The notes: a model not told the origin generated them from the sequence alone. A stretch of DNA of 64,000 nt from Symbiodinium kawagutii (GCA_009767595.1 VSDK01023953.1:169230-233229); one strand, 5' to 3'. Shown: positions 1 through 9,037, counted from the first letter of the stretch. A program made the numbers and translations.

Positions 1-72
1 NNNNNNNNNNNNNNNNNNNNNNNNNNNNNNNNNNNNNNNNNNNNNNNNNNNNNNNNNNNNNNNNNNNNNNNN
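1..72. other. Assembly gap (N run)
   Basis: The first 72 bases are N. The gap abuts a TCG trinucleotide repeat, which probably explains the failed assembly at this edge. Confidence 0.99.
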
Positions 73-104
<32 letters not shown>

Positions 105-119
105 TGCGTCGTCGTCGTC

Positions 120-155
<36 letters not shown>

Positions 156-156
156 C
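73..156. repeat. TCG trinucleotide microsatellite
   Basis: Near-perfect TCG repeats with a few interruptions (CGCCTG, TCCGCG). This is the most CpG-rich stretch in a window where CG is otherwise not abundant outside the retroelement. The array probably continues into the N gap. Confidence 0.95.
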
Positions 157-1186
157 TTGGTATCAATCATCCACGCCATCACTTCATCTCAACCAACCCC
201 AAAGGTTGCGTTTTCTGGAAAGTTGTGCCGCTGCCTGGTGCGGTCAATATGTTAGCGATATATGTTAGGGAATTTGAATGAATTTGAATGAATTTGATGT
301 AGTTTTGAAAAAAGGTTGTGTTTTGTCAGGAGATTTCACTCTACCGGGCAAGATGAACATGACGCTGTTGGCCTTGGCAGTGCTCGTTCGGAGCGACCAG
401 GCGGCCTTGGGAACCCAGTGCAGTGTTTGGCAGTTTGTTTCATTGAGCGCAATGTTTGATTTTCTTTCTCTACATGATGGTTAGCCATGGTTATCCTTTG
501 AAAGGTCCTTGTAAGGATTTTATACGTTGCCTTTTGTGTTTTGAATCGGTGCATGTGGGGCCCATGTTCAACGTTGGAACCATGTTCAACGTTGGAACCA
601 AGCCAGGCACTTTGGGTGTAGCCAAACCCTCCAAGTTTCAGCCATTTTGATTGCATCATGAAGTGGACTCAAATAGACTAGATTTGGTCGGAGATGAGAT
701 GATACGATAGAAGGATAGAATGCTGACGACTTTGCTAGTGGATTTCTGTGCTAGGTGGTGCTTTTCTTCCTTTCGGCTTCTTTCCATGACTGTGCTCTTG
801 ACTTGCAGTGCAATATGCTTCTTTCACTAGCAAGGTCACTCTTGAAGGACAGATGGACATCGTACCGTACAGTCATGAGAGGCACGCTTTCTAAGCTTGA
901 CTCCAGCTTTCCCCTCTACATCCAACTCCATTCCCCTCTATTTAACCTTGAATCGCCTTAATGGCAGCACATGCAGTTGCTGTGCGCGTGAACGTACAAC
1001 CAGCTGATAATCGAACATAATCATGCCATGTTGGGTTTTGCTTAGCCCCGCATTCTACTTGTGTTCATGCCATACGCGCCTATCATGCCCACTCACCTGT
1101 CTTTACTTGGACGTGCTCCTGAATGTTTCAACATGGTGCACTGCGTGTTGGGTAATGGGCCGGCTGAACTTTCCAAAAAGTTTTGC
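157..1186. other. Left flank of the retroelement, no gene recognised
   Basis: About 1 kb with only short ORFs and no recognisable domain. It contains a two-copy 18-bp tandem repeat at about 563-598 (unit with the palindromic core AACGTT) and a short AATTTGAATG repetition near 271-298. It is the presumed host DNA into which the DIRS-like element inserted. Confidence 0.6.
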
Positions 1187-1224
1187 CAAAAAGTACATTC
1201 AGCGCAGCCGTGCTGAAATACCGT
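1187..1224 (+). repeat. 38-bp terminal sequence, left copy
   Basis: It runs from CAAAAAGTACATTC to AATACCGT and matches 9657-9694 with one difference (G at 1204, A at 9674). It contains an inverted repeat TTCAGCGC-AGCC-GTGCTGAA that is imperfect by one base here and perfect in the right copy. Its place at both element boundaries and its symmetry suggest a tyrosine-recombinase crossover site. It could instead be a terminal repeat or a duplicated target site. Confidence 0.7.
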
Positions 1225-1282
1225 AGTCAGCTGCTTAGTTTTTGGTTGAGCATCAACGCTCGATTCTGCAAGAATCTTGGGG
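1222..1282 (+). repeat. Split direct repeat A1
   Basis: This 61-bp block is identical to 9333-9393 (A2). It contains small hairpins: GTTGA-GCA-TCAAC and GATTC-TGCAA-GAATC. In split-direct-repeat DIRS elements the A2 copy is thought to allow the left end to be rebuilt during reverse transcription. Confidence 0.85.
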
Positions 1283-1345
1283 TCAAGTCACTTTTTGCTG
1301 CTGCCAATATGGCGCAGTGAGGATAAAGGGTAGCTGGCTGCTGCT

Positions 1346-3307
1346 ATGGCCCGACTTTCGCAACAAGCCCTCAGTGATGCCTACCAGGCCATAGCCCAGG
1401 CGGGTGCGAGTCCAGGCAGAGATCCAGAAGTGCTGGAAGAAGCCCTGCTGGCTACGCGCAACAGAGTGCGTCAAGCTGGACCTTCTGACACCTTGGAAGG
1501 ACAACGTAGAGCACTTAGCCGATGCTTAGGTCCGTTGCAAGCCTGGGTGGAAAATGAGCCTGACCTCAGGGGGATGCCTCCCGATGTGCGTTCTGACCTG
1601 CTGTGGAACCTTTACACGTCATGTGTTTCCCGCACACAAGGAGCTGAAGCATTCCCCCTCATCACTCAAGATCCTGATGTTTGGTTTGAGATGGTCACGC
1701 TCATGGAACCGGTTGCACCCCCAGCACATGGCACCCAGCTACCACATGCTACTCATGGTGGAGATCTTCATTTGAAGGTTCTGTTCGTTGGCATGATGTT
1801 GATGGCGATTGATCCATGGATGCCCAGTGGAAGATGGCGATTTTATTCTACCAGCTGTGGAACTTTCCTTCTGGGGCTAGGAGCTTTTCTGTGGTACATG
1901 GGATGGACTAGCTCTCCTTGGGGTGGTCGTCATTTTCATGCACATGGAGAAGTACCAGTCACCGGCCCTAGACGAGCTGATGTTCATGTACCAGATCACA
2001 ACATGACACAGAACATGCACAACATGTCCCAACGACCTCCAGCTGAACCTGCTGCTTTGCCCGGTCCGCCTCAGGTACCGCCGGGAGTGCCAGCAGTGCC
2101 CAGCGCAGCCCAGCAGCTGGGATTGGAGCCAACGAGCAGCGGAGCGCCAGCCAGAGCCGCCGGCGAACGGATTCGTTTGGGCGGTGTGCCGCCCTTTGAG
2201 TCTCTGGCAGGGCAGACGGGAGTCGTGGTGGCGTCTCATGAGGGACGCTGTGAAGTGAGGTTGGATAATGGTTTGGTCTTGAAGGACGTGTCCAATCTAG
2301 CCCTAGTTGATGAAGCTGAAGCCGTAGCTACACCACAGCCAACAAGCAGTACAACCTATGCTCCGTATGCTAGTAGAGGCCTTCCAACCAAGTTGCAAAA
2401 CCAAGCCAGTCGTCTCAAGGATGCGCTTACGAAAGCAGCTGCCATTTCCAGTACTACTCCAACATGGGGAGCTCTGTTTTGGCAGGCGGTTAAGAATGAG
2501 AAAGACCTGTACTCCTTGGAACCCGAGATTGGCAACATTCTTCAATCCCATGGGTACGTTGGTGAACCTACTAGAGGGCCCCCCAGAACCGAAGAGTTGA
2601 AGAAGCAGCTGACCGAGATAGAAACCTTGGGAGGGCCAGCGCATGGAACGGGAGGAACCTTTGCCAGGGTTGCTGATATCAACGAAGGAGCAAACCCCGA
2701 AGAAATGTCCTGGCATCTCAAACTCCCCGCTGACTTGCAGAGGGCGGCCCCAGAGTTGTATCGAAACATCCATGCAGATGGTGCACATTCATGCAGAGCT
2801 TGGGTCAACGATCAACACCCCACTCCAGAGCTCAAACAATCCCCTGCCTATCAGGACCTCTTCACTGCGGCCACCATCATAGACTTTGAGCTGGCAGATT
2901 GCAAGAGCGAGAGTGCAATCATGCATCGTTTGGCCATTTCAGACACCCTCGAAATCCACCTTAGGAAGTTGGGCTCGTTTGTGTACTACAAGCGCACCAA
3001 GGATCGCACTGGAGCAAACCGAATGCTTGGGGTCAGGGCTCCAGGCTCTGGCTCAGACATCGCTCCGAAGTGGTTGCTTGATGATGCCAACGCCCACTCT
3101 AAGCTGGAATGGCAACGAGCTGAAAGAGGCCAGAAGATGAACCGAGCCGAGCAAGGACAGCGTGGTTCGGGTGGACGAGCCTATGGTGGGGGGAAGTTCA
3201 GAGGCCGAGGTGGTGGTGGTGGAAAAGGTGGAGGCAGAGGCTCCTCAGGGGCCATGCCCCACAGAAGACCCAAGGGTGACGGTGTACCTCCCAGGTGGAG
3301 GATTTAG
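1346..3307 (+). CDS. Retroelement ORF1: Gag-like protein with hydrophobic segments and RGG tail
   Basis: A 653-residue ORF, the first of the element, starting at an ATG 63 bp downstream of repeat A1. Its place before the RT suggests a Gag role (particle formation, RNA binding); no family match is recognised by eye. The N-terminal ~120 residues look helical. Hydrophobic stretches lie at about 143-156 and 168-186, unusual for a Gag and possibly membrane-attaching. A proline- and alanine-rich linker follows (about 230-280), then a helical region. The last ~45 residues are Gly/Arg/Lys-rich with RGG-type repeats (about 605-640), a known kind of RNA-binding tail; no CCHC zinc knuckle is visible. 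The 3' end overlaps ORF2 in the -1 frame around 3280-3307. Confidence 0.8.
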   Translation: MARLSQQALSDAYQAIAQAGASPGRDPEVLEEALLATRNRVRQAGPSDTLEGQRRALSRCLGPLQAWVENEPDLRGMPPDVRSDLLWNLYTSCVSRTQGAEAFPLITQDPDVWFEMVTLMEPVAPPAHGTQLPHATHGGDLHLKVLFVGMMLMAIDPWMPSGRWRFYSTSCGTFLLGLGAFLWYMGWTSSPWGGRHFHAHGEVPVTGPRRADVHVPDHNMTQNMHNMSQRPPAEPAALPGPPQVPPGVPAVPSAAQQLGLEPTSSGAPARAAGERIRLGGVPPFESLAGQTGVVVASHEGRCEVRLDNGLVLKDVSNLALVDEAEAVATPQPTSSTTYAPYASRGLPTKLQNQASRLKDALTKAAAISSTTPTWGALFWQAVKNEKDLYSLEPEIGNILQSHGYVGEPTRGPPRTEELKKQLTEIETLGGPAHGTGGTFARVADINEGANPEEMSWHLKLPADLQRAAPELYRNIHADGAHSCRAWVNDQHPTPELKQSPAYQDLFTAATIIDFELADCKSESAIMHRLAISDTLEIHLRKLGSFVYYKRTKDRTGANRMLGVRAPGSGSDIAPKWLLDDANAHSKLEWQRAERGQKMNRAEQGQRGSGGRAYGGGKFRGRGGGGGKGGGRGSSGAMPHRRPKGDGVPPRWRI

Positions 3308-6300
3308 ACCTGGATCCTCCTCCTGGGTTTCTGCATGAACAGGTCAGATCTTCGTCGCTTTGGAAGGCCATGGGTGACGAGGCTCAGGAATTCATATCAG
3401 GCCTTCATGGATGGGCTTTGCTGCCCCTTCCTCTTCCAGCACGTCCAGAGTGGAAGCAACATGCCTCCTCCAGATTGAGAATGCGTCAGAAACGCAGGCT
3501 AGAAGTTTGGAGGCTTACCACCAAGTTGATAAATACTATCAATGCTATGGACGCTGGTCATGTATCCACAGACAAGCTGACGTCGCCTGCATCATGTCAA
3601 GGTCACCATGTGAAACTTACGGATGCTAGGCTACTAGCAGTGCGACACCTTCTTGGAGAGTGCTCGGCTTTTGCTAGGGTGCGCCGGAACCTCGGTTTGA
3701 CAGGCGTCCAACAAGCAGCGGCTGTAGCTTCACTTCTGAAGCAGTCACTTGATGAGTTTGGGTATATGAAGTACAACTCTGTCAAACAGGTACCTTTGGA
3801 GGCCGATAAAATTGTTGAACCCCCAAACGATGGTTGCATTGAGATGTTGGAAGCACTACCGCCTGAAGATGCTCAGTTCTATGCGCTCGAAGAGAACGTG
3901 GTGGAAACCATGGGAAAGAGCGACATCATCTTCAAGGAGACAGAGGCCCGCTTCGGGTTCGTAGGTGGTAGCGAGGAAGAGTACATCAAGTACATGGCTC
4001 GAGCCGATGTGCAACATCTTTGGGAGTGGGATCTGCTGAGCAATATCAGAGCCATTGCTGGAGTGTCAGCCGTCCCAAAGAAGAACCAAGTGGATCAACG
4101 TAAACTAATCATGCAGGTAGCCTCCAACTACATGTTTTCAGATCCATCGAGTCGAGCGCACTTGGGCATGTTTGGTGGGGCAGCTCTCACACGTTGCTTT
4201 GTTCCTTCCGATCACTTGGAGGTGGCGATTTGCGACGAGGACACTGCCTTCACCTATGTCAAGGTGCCAGAATGGATGACACGATGGCAAGGGGGACCAC
4301 CTGTGCTAGCCTGTAAGGTATGGCAACTGTTACCGAATGATCTACAAATTCAAATACCAGAGCCCGGTACTACCTATGTATCCCCACGTTATCTTCGTTT
4401 AGCCATGGGAGGTTCTCACTCGGTCTACATTCTCATGAGGATCAACTTGCGTCACATAGGTAGAGGGTTGCTGAACTATGTCAACAAGATTGCAGTGGAG
4501 GACAACAAGGTGCCCACTCCCGATGATATTCCCTGTGCATGTCATGTTCACCCAGAAGACGAACTGCTACCCGATGACTTGTGGCAGGAACGTCAACGGC
4601 TGAGGAGATCAGCTCAGACCCAAGGTGCGTCAGGCTACACTGTAGCTGAATGGTGTCAAGCTGTTCGACATGCCCAGCATTCACATACACGAGTGTTTGT
4701 CGTGATGCACTTCTTCGCAGGTGAACGACGTGCAGGGGACATTCAGGAGCACTTGATGAACATGTGCCGAGGAGAAGGCCTGAAGTTGCTCATGGTATCG
4801 GTCGATTTGGCGACTGATGCAAACTGGGATTACACATCACCAGAAACATTCCACAGCATCATGGAGCTCGTTGAAGAAGGTTTGATTGACATAGTGATTG
4901 GGGGACCGCCTTGCTCTACAGTGTCAAGATCTCGCCATGTTCCTTTGCCAGGTGGTCCACGTCCTTTGAGGTTCAGATCGTGCATCTGGGGCAGGCCAGA
5001 TCTCAAACCATGGGAAGCCGAAAGAGTAGCAGAAGCAAACACTTTGTGGTTGAACTATCTGGCCACTTGCGAAGGTGTGTCAATGAGAGGAGGTGCCCAT
5101 GGTTGGGAACACCCAGCAGATCCGGAAGAGGAGCCCTTTCCCTCAGTGTGGGCGCTACCAGAAATGATCAACATGGAAACCAGAACCCATGCCAAAAGAT
5201 CTTTGTTTCATCAGTGTCCATTTGGAGGAGAGGCGCCAAAGATCACGTGTTTCTCCGGAACTTTGGTTGGGATCGAAGACTTGGATGGCATAAGATGCCC
5301 AGGACTCAGTGCACAACATGTACATGGCAAATCAATCGGGCGCAAAGAAGACGGCACCTTTCACACACGTCGACTTCAACAGTACCCTTCTCTCCTTTGT
5401 CAGGCCTTTGCCGAAATGATTGTGAAGACTTTGAAGAAGATGCTTCTCTCCAGGTCGGGGCCCACAGGTGCACTTCGTAGTGAGTATGATGTAGCTGCTC
5501 CTCGGGTACCAGCTTGGAGTACTTGGGCTGAACAAAGGGGAAAGGGCATTGTGTTGCTCAATGAGGCGAGTGTGAGGAGGCAAAACGTCATCCTCTCGAA
5601 GGCCCAGAGTGCAACCTATGTTCATGTAGATGACACGGTGTTCCTCTCAGACGCATCGCAGGGCCCCTTGTTCTGTGACACCGTGATGGATGAAGTGGTG
5701 GCGCAGCTTGAGAAGGTGGGCTTTGGTGTGTCTCAGAAAGAGAGACATGATGCGGCAGAGAAGGTGGTAGGCTATGAGGTTTGCAGACACCCAGCATGTT
5801 TCATGTTGCCTAGAAAGAAGATGGTCTTGCTTTCGGAAGCCCTCAAGTTCGTGGCCAGCCGCAGGTTGGTACACGTCAGAGTGTTGAGGGCTCTGGTGGG
5901 AGTGTGGATCTTTGGTGCTCTCCTCAGAAGAGAATTGCTTAGCATACCTCACAGTGTGTTCCATTTCATGGAAGAGTTCGAGCTCCAGACTGTCAAGTGG
6001 TGGAAGTCTGCCAGGCAGGAAGTCTTGGCTATGGCACGGGTCACTTGCCTGATGTATTGTCACGTGGGGGCCCCGTTCCTGAAGTGGATTTTTGCTACAG
6101 ACGCAATGGGAGCTAACGAACATGACTTTGGAGGTTATGGCATGGTAACCACTCAGGTGTCCGATGAGGAGCTGAAGGAGATCACTCGCCAAGGAGAAGC
6201 TGAAGGGCGTGCCCTAGCGCGTCTAGATGGACAAGGCGGTTCTAAGTATCCAGAACGTGCCCTCAAGCCCACAGTGCCTTTCACCAGATTGCCGTCTCAA

Positions 6301-6630
6301 CTCTTTGATTTGAACCGTTGGCATTTGGTGGATGCAGGTCGATGGAAGTTTGATGAACACATCACCTTGGGGGAGGCACGCACTGTTCTCAAGTTACTAA
6401 GGATGATTGCAACCAATGAGGAACACCATGATTCAGTGATCTTCTCCTTGCAGGATAACCGCCCAACTTCGTGCAGCATGACCAAGGGCAGGAGCCCATC
6501 TTTTGCGCTGAATCGAATTCTTCGGCAGCGCGCAGCAGTGTGCTTGGCAGCCAGGCTGAGGCACTTTTTACCGTGGGTTGAGTCTAGCAAGCAGCCAGCA
6601 GATGAGGCCTCAAGAACATGTTTTCAGTAG
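3295..6630 (+). CDS. Retroelement ORF2: RT - MTase-like insert - RT - RNase H polyprotein
   Basis: A 1111-codon open frame. The frame opens after a TGA at 3277; position 3295 is GTG and the first ATG is 3370 (residue 26), so the true start is uncertain and could involve a -1 frameshift from ORF1. RT: fingers AVPKKNQ...RK (259-270), motif A with D314 (CDEDTAF), motif B-like LRLAMGGSHSVY (367-378). Next comes a C5-MTase-like domain: FFAGERRAGD (473-482), VSVDLATD (501-508), IGGPPCS (535-541, candidate catalytic C540), WEHPADP (604-610). RT then resumes with motif C HVDD (777-780) and the DIRS-like thumb VVGYEVCRHP...LPRKK (824-842). RNase H: D936 in ATDAMG, GEART with E1027, LQDN with D1054, and ADEASR with D1103. 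All key residues are present. Typical DIRS elements place an MTase domain after RNase H and of Dam (N6-adenine) type, so this order and type are unusual. Confidence 0.88.
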   Translation: MEDLDLDPPPGFLHEQVRSSSLWKAMGDEAQEFISGLHGWALLPLPLPARPEWKQHASSRLRMRQKRRLEVWRLTTKLINTINAMDAGHVSTDKLTSPASCQGHHVKLTDARLLAVRHLLGECSAFARVRRNLGLTGVQQAAAVASLLKQSLDEFGYMKYNSVKQVPLEADKIVEPPNDGCIEMLEALPPEDAQFYALEENVVETMGKSDIIFKETEARFGFVGGSEEEYIKYMARADVQHLWEWDLLSNIRAIAGVSAVPKKNQVDQRKLIMQVASNYMFSDPSSRAHLGMFGGAALTRCFVPSDHLEVAICDEDTAFTYVKVPEWMTRWQGGPPVLACKVWQLLPNDLQIQIPEPGTTYVSPRYLRLAMGGSHSVYILMRINLRHIGRGLLNYVNKIAVEDNKVPTPDDIPCACHVHPEDELLPDDLWQERQRLRRSAQTQGASGYTVAEWCQAVRHAQHSHTRVFVVMHFFAGERRAGDIQEHLMNMCRGEGLKLLMVSVDLATDANWDYTSPETFHSIMELVEEGLIDIVIGGPPCSTVSRSRHVPLPGGPRPLRFRSCIWGRPDLKPWEAERVAEANTLWLNYLATCEGVSMRGGAHGWEHPADPEEEPFPSVWALPEMINMETRTHAKRSLFHQCPFGGEAPKITCFSGTLVGIEDLDGIRCPGLSAQHVHGKSIGRKEDGTFHTRRLQQYPSLLCQAFAEMIVKTLKKMLLSRSGPTGALRSEYDVAAPRVPAWSTWAEQRGKGIVLLNEASVRRQNVILSKAQSATYVHVDDTVFLSDASQGPLFCDTVMDEVVAQLEKVGFGVSQKERHDAAEKVVGYEVCRHPACFMLPRKKMVLLSEALKFVASRRLVHVRVLRALVGVWIFGALLRRELLSIPHSVFHFMEEFELQTVKWWKSARQEVLAMARVTCLMYCHVGAPFLKWIFATDAMGANEHDFGGYGMVTTQVSDEELKEITRQGEAEGRALARLDGQGGSKYPERALKPTVPFTRLPSQLFDLNRWHLVDAGRWKFDEHITLGEARTVLKLLRMIATNEEHHDSVIFSLQDNRPTSCSMTKGRSPSFALNRILRQRAAVCLAARLRHFLPWVESSKQPADEASRTCFQ

Positions 6631-7859
6631 CCAACGTGTGCTCATGCATACGTGGGCTTCACCCAGACCTGAAGCAACGGGTCAAACCAGAAACACTTCT
6701 CGGGTACCAAAAGCATCTTACCCCGTTTTTGAACTTCTTGCAGAACCGATGGGAGCTGACCGAAGTGAGCTCTGAAGATATAGATCTGCTGATGCTGGAA
6801 TATCGCACTGAGTTTGACATCTCCAGATCACAGCATGTGCAATTGTTAGCAAGCATGGAATTCTTCATCCCCCACCTGAAAGGCAAGCTCCTGTTGAACC
6901 GTGAGGCCATTAAGGGACGCATTGCGGGTGCCCCTATTCGTCACACGGTGCCTTTGACTGCGGAGTGCGCCTACCTCTTTGCTGCCTTTCACAGTGCGCG
7001 GGGCTACCCTCGCATTGGAGCAGCTTTGCTGATACAGTTGGGGACGGGATTGCGGCCTTCAGAGTTGTTGAGTCTCCAACACCAACATGTGCATGTGCCG
7101 CTCAACCCGAGAGAACCTGTTAGCTTGCGACTGGGGGTAGACTATTCCACAAAGGTCAAGAGGGAACAGTATGTCTTGGTTTGTCCTCGGAAGAACTTGC
7201 TGACCTACAATATGTTGAAGTTAGTGCATGCAGCAACTCACACCAAGAGCAGACTATTCCCTTTCTCCTATGCCACATACAATTCTTCTTTTCAGTTGGC
7301 AGAAAGTCACTACAAACTCAACTTGCACATGACCGCACACTCTGGAAGAGCAGGATTTGCCACCAGCAGAATCATGTCCGGAGCCGAAGCCAAACAGGTC
7401 CAAGCAGAGGGAAGGTGGGCATCAGAGTCTAGCTTCCGAACATACATCGACGTAGTTGGCAGCTTGCATACTCAAGCCCAAGTTGAACTTGGTGGATTGC
7501 TAGCTGCTGCAAAGTGGTGTCAGGAACATATCACAGAATACTTTGCTGGGCTGGAACCGGTGCATGACACGAAAGAAGAGCAGGGCAGACAGTCTGGAAC
7601 CAATGGAGCGCCCCGACTTGCGCCTCAAAGAGAACAGGTTCTTGATTCCTCAGGCCCCAGATCATTTCACCAGCTACCAGAAACGTCAGTGGCGAGAGGA
7701 ACAACTCAACAGACTGGTGACTCCCTCTTCCACAGAGCCCAAGCTGCGCCAGCCAGTGACTCCCAGCCCAGGAGCAGGAGCCACTTCGTCAAAGGCAAGG
7801 GCAAAGGTCGCGGCAAGCTCTTGGCAGTGGGGAGGGCGCCGCAGTCGGTTTTCGATTAG
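6618..7859 (+). CDS. Retroelement ORF3: tyrosine recombinase
   Basis: A 413-residue protein from an ATG at 6618 that overlaps the last 13 nt of ORF2 in the -1 frame. The N-terminal ~110 residues resemble a SAM-like DNA-binding core. The catalytic domain has the recombinase set: R146 in TGLRPSEL, a lysine near 179-181 (STKVKR), H241-x-x-R244 in TAHSGRAG, W267 in GRWAS (in place of the second histidine, as in many DIRS enzymes) and nucleophile Y276 in FRTYID. The C-terminal ~100 residues are low-complexity, basic and GK/GR-rich (KGKGKGRGK), and share DNA with ORF4 in another frame. It should integrate the circular DNA intermediate. All catalytic residues are intact. Confidence 0.92.
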   Translation: MFSVANVCSCIRGLHPDLKQRVKPETLLGYQKHLTPFLNFLQNRWELTEVSSEDIDLLMLEYRTEFDISRSQHVQLLASMEFFIPHLKGKLLLNREAIKGRIAGAPIRHTVPLTAECAYLFAAFHSARGYPRIGAALLIQLGTGLRPSELLSLQHQHVHVPLNPREPVSLRLGVDYSTKVKREQYVLVCPRKNLLTYNMLKLVHAATHTKSRLFPFSYATYNSSFQLAESHYKLNLHMTAHSGRAGFATSRIMSGAEAKQVQAEGRWASESSFRTYIDVVGSLHTQAQVELGGLLAAAKWCQEHITEYFAGLEPVHDTKEEQGRQSGTNGAPRLAPQREQVLDSSGPRSFHQLPETSVARGTTQQTGDSLFHRAQAAPASDSQPRSRSHFVKGKGKGRGKLLAVGRAPQSVFD

Positions 7860-9024
7860 CAGCTGGTGGAAATGGGTGCCAACCAGTCTCAAGAGGCTGT
7901 CTGGCATCTCCCTCGTGTTGTGCTGTGGCTTGCTCTCTGGTCTCAATGGGCCAGTGCATCAGGTGGCAAGGGTGCTGGGTGCAGTGGCTGACATTGGAGA
8001 AGCTACTTCGGCTGTGGCCGTTCAGGCCATCAATGCAACCAATGCTCTGGCTGCTACAGCTTCGGCGCTGGTGTCAGTGGCCACCTACAATGGATTGTCG
8101 GCTGGAGCAAACTTGTGGCACGGCATTGACCTGGCCGATTTGCAGGCTTCCAGGTGTGCTGGATCCGTGTCAGCCCTTAACCGAGCTGCTTTAGCTGCTT
8201 GGTTGCACACAGCCAATGCCCGGATGCACTTTCCATGCCTCGATGACACCCTTGCTGCTCGTTTGGAAGCAGCCATCTATGCAGTGAATGCCGACTTGCC
8301 GTCCACTCAATCCGTTGCTGAAGATCTGAAGTTACAAGGGTCGTTTGCTTCAGTCCGAATCTCCGCCACTTGGCATGGCTTAGACAAGCTAACAGTTCAG
8401 TTTGAAGCATACTTTTTGTGGTTTGTCCCCATTTGGTCCAACCCCCTTTGGACTCAATGTGGTTTTCACCTTGATTCCGAAAGGGATCAGATCTTGGCTG
8501 CCTTGCGATTGCTGCTCCTTGACTTGCCAGCAGCTCCGGCGCAACGTGCATTTCAGGGTTTGGAACTGGAATTGGCACTTGCTGAGCCAGTGGCCACACA
8601 GTGGGCCTTGGTGTTGCAGCTGTGGCGTGCTGTGACTAGTCGTTTCCATGGGGGCAGTGGGAGCGTTGATGCGGCCGGTGATACTACTTGGTCAACTTTG
8701 TCTTGGTTTTCTTCCTTGGAATGGGGGTACTTTCTTACGAGTGTGATGTTGGTAACTATGACTGGTTTGGTGATTGGTGATGGCTTCTTTGTCAATCAGT
8801 TTCTTCATCTTGATCTTGAACCCGGTGACTCACCACTCCGTTTGTGTTTGCCATTACCAGACTTTGAAGGGCCGGAGGACATAGAAGACGAAGAGGATGA
8901 GTTGGAAGGTGCCAGGCACAGAGAGGTTCACGATTTGCTGACCCCTCCTGCTCACGTCACCTCTGTTGCTAGTTCCCCGGATTCTTCAGCTGGTACTGGG
9001 TCGTTCACAATGCTGGATGGATGA
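7543..9024 (+). CDS. Retroelement ORF4: unrecognised membrane protein
   Basis: An open frame of 493 codons. It opens at a TTG (7543); the first ATG is 7564 (residue 8) and another ATG is at residue 21. It overlaps the 3' third of ORF3 by roughly 300 nt and ends 13 bp before repeat B1, so it lies inside the element. I do not recognise a family. Visible parts: a polar, basic, proline-containing N-terminus (1-110), a hydrophobic segment (about 119-136), a long Ala-rich helical region (140-260), a soluble region with few cysteines, a strong transmembrane segment (about 396-418), then an acidic tail with an EDEEDELEG cluster (448-456). A hydrophobic stretch, ectodomain-like middle, C-terminal TM and short tail resemble the layout of an envelope-type or particle membrane protein, but that is only an analogy. 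Confidence 0.7.
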   Translation: MLGWNRCMTRKKSRADSLEPMERPDLRLKENRFLIPQAPDHFTSYQKRQWREEQLNRLVTPSSTEPKLRQPVTPSPGAGATSSKARAKVAASSWQWGGRRSRFSISSWWKWVPTSLKRLSGISLVLCCGLLSGLNGPVHQVARVLGAVADIGEATSAVAVQAINATNALAATASALVSVATYNGLSAGANLWHGIDLADLQASRCAGSVSALNRAALAAWLHTANARMHFPCLDDTLAARLEAAIYAVNADLPSTQSVAEDLKLQGSFASVRISATWHGLDKLTVQFEAYFLWFVPIWSNPLWTQCGFHLDSERDQILAALRLLLLDLPAAPAQRAFQGLELELALAEPVATQWALVLQLWRAVTSRFHGGSGSVDAAGDTTWSTLSWFSSLEWGYFLTSVMLVTMTGLVIGDGFFVNQFLHLDLEPGDSPLRLCLPLPDFEGPEDIEDEEDELEGARHREVHDLLTPPAHVTSVASSPDSSAGTGSFTMLDG

Positions 9025-9037
9025 GCATTGTGGCATT

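Noticed and set aside
4911-6192. Secondary ORFs of 180-190 codons on both strands inside ORF2
   Set aside because: Shadow frames of the RT/RNase H polyprotein, which carries clear catalytic motifs in its own frame.
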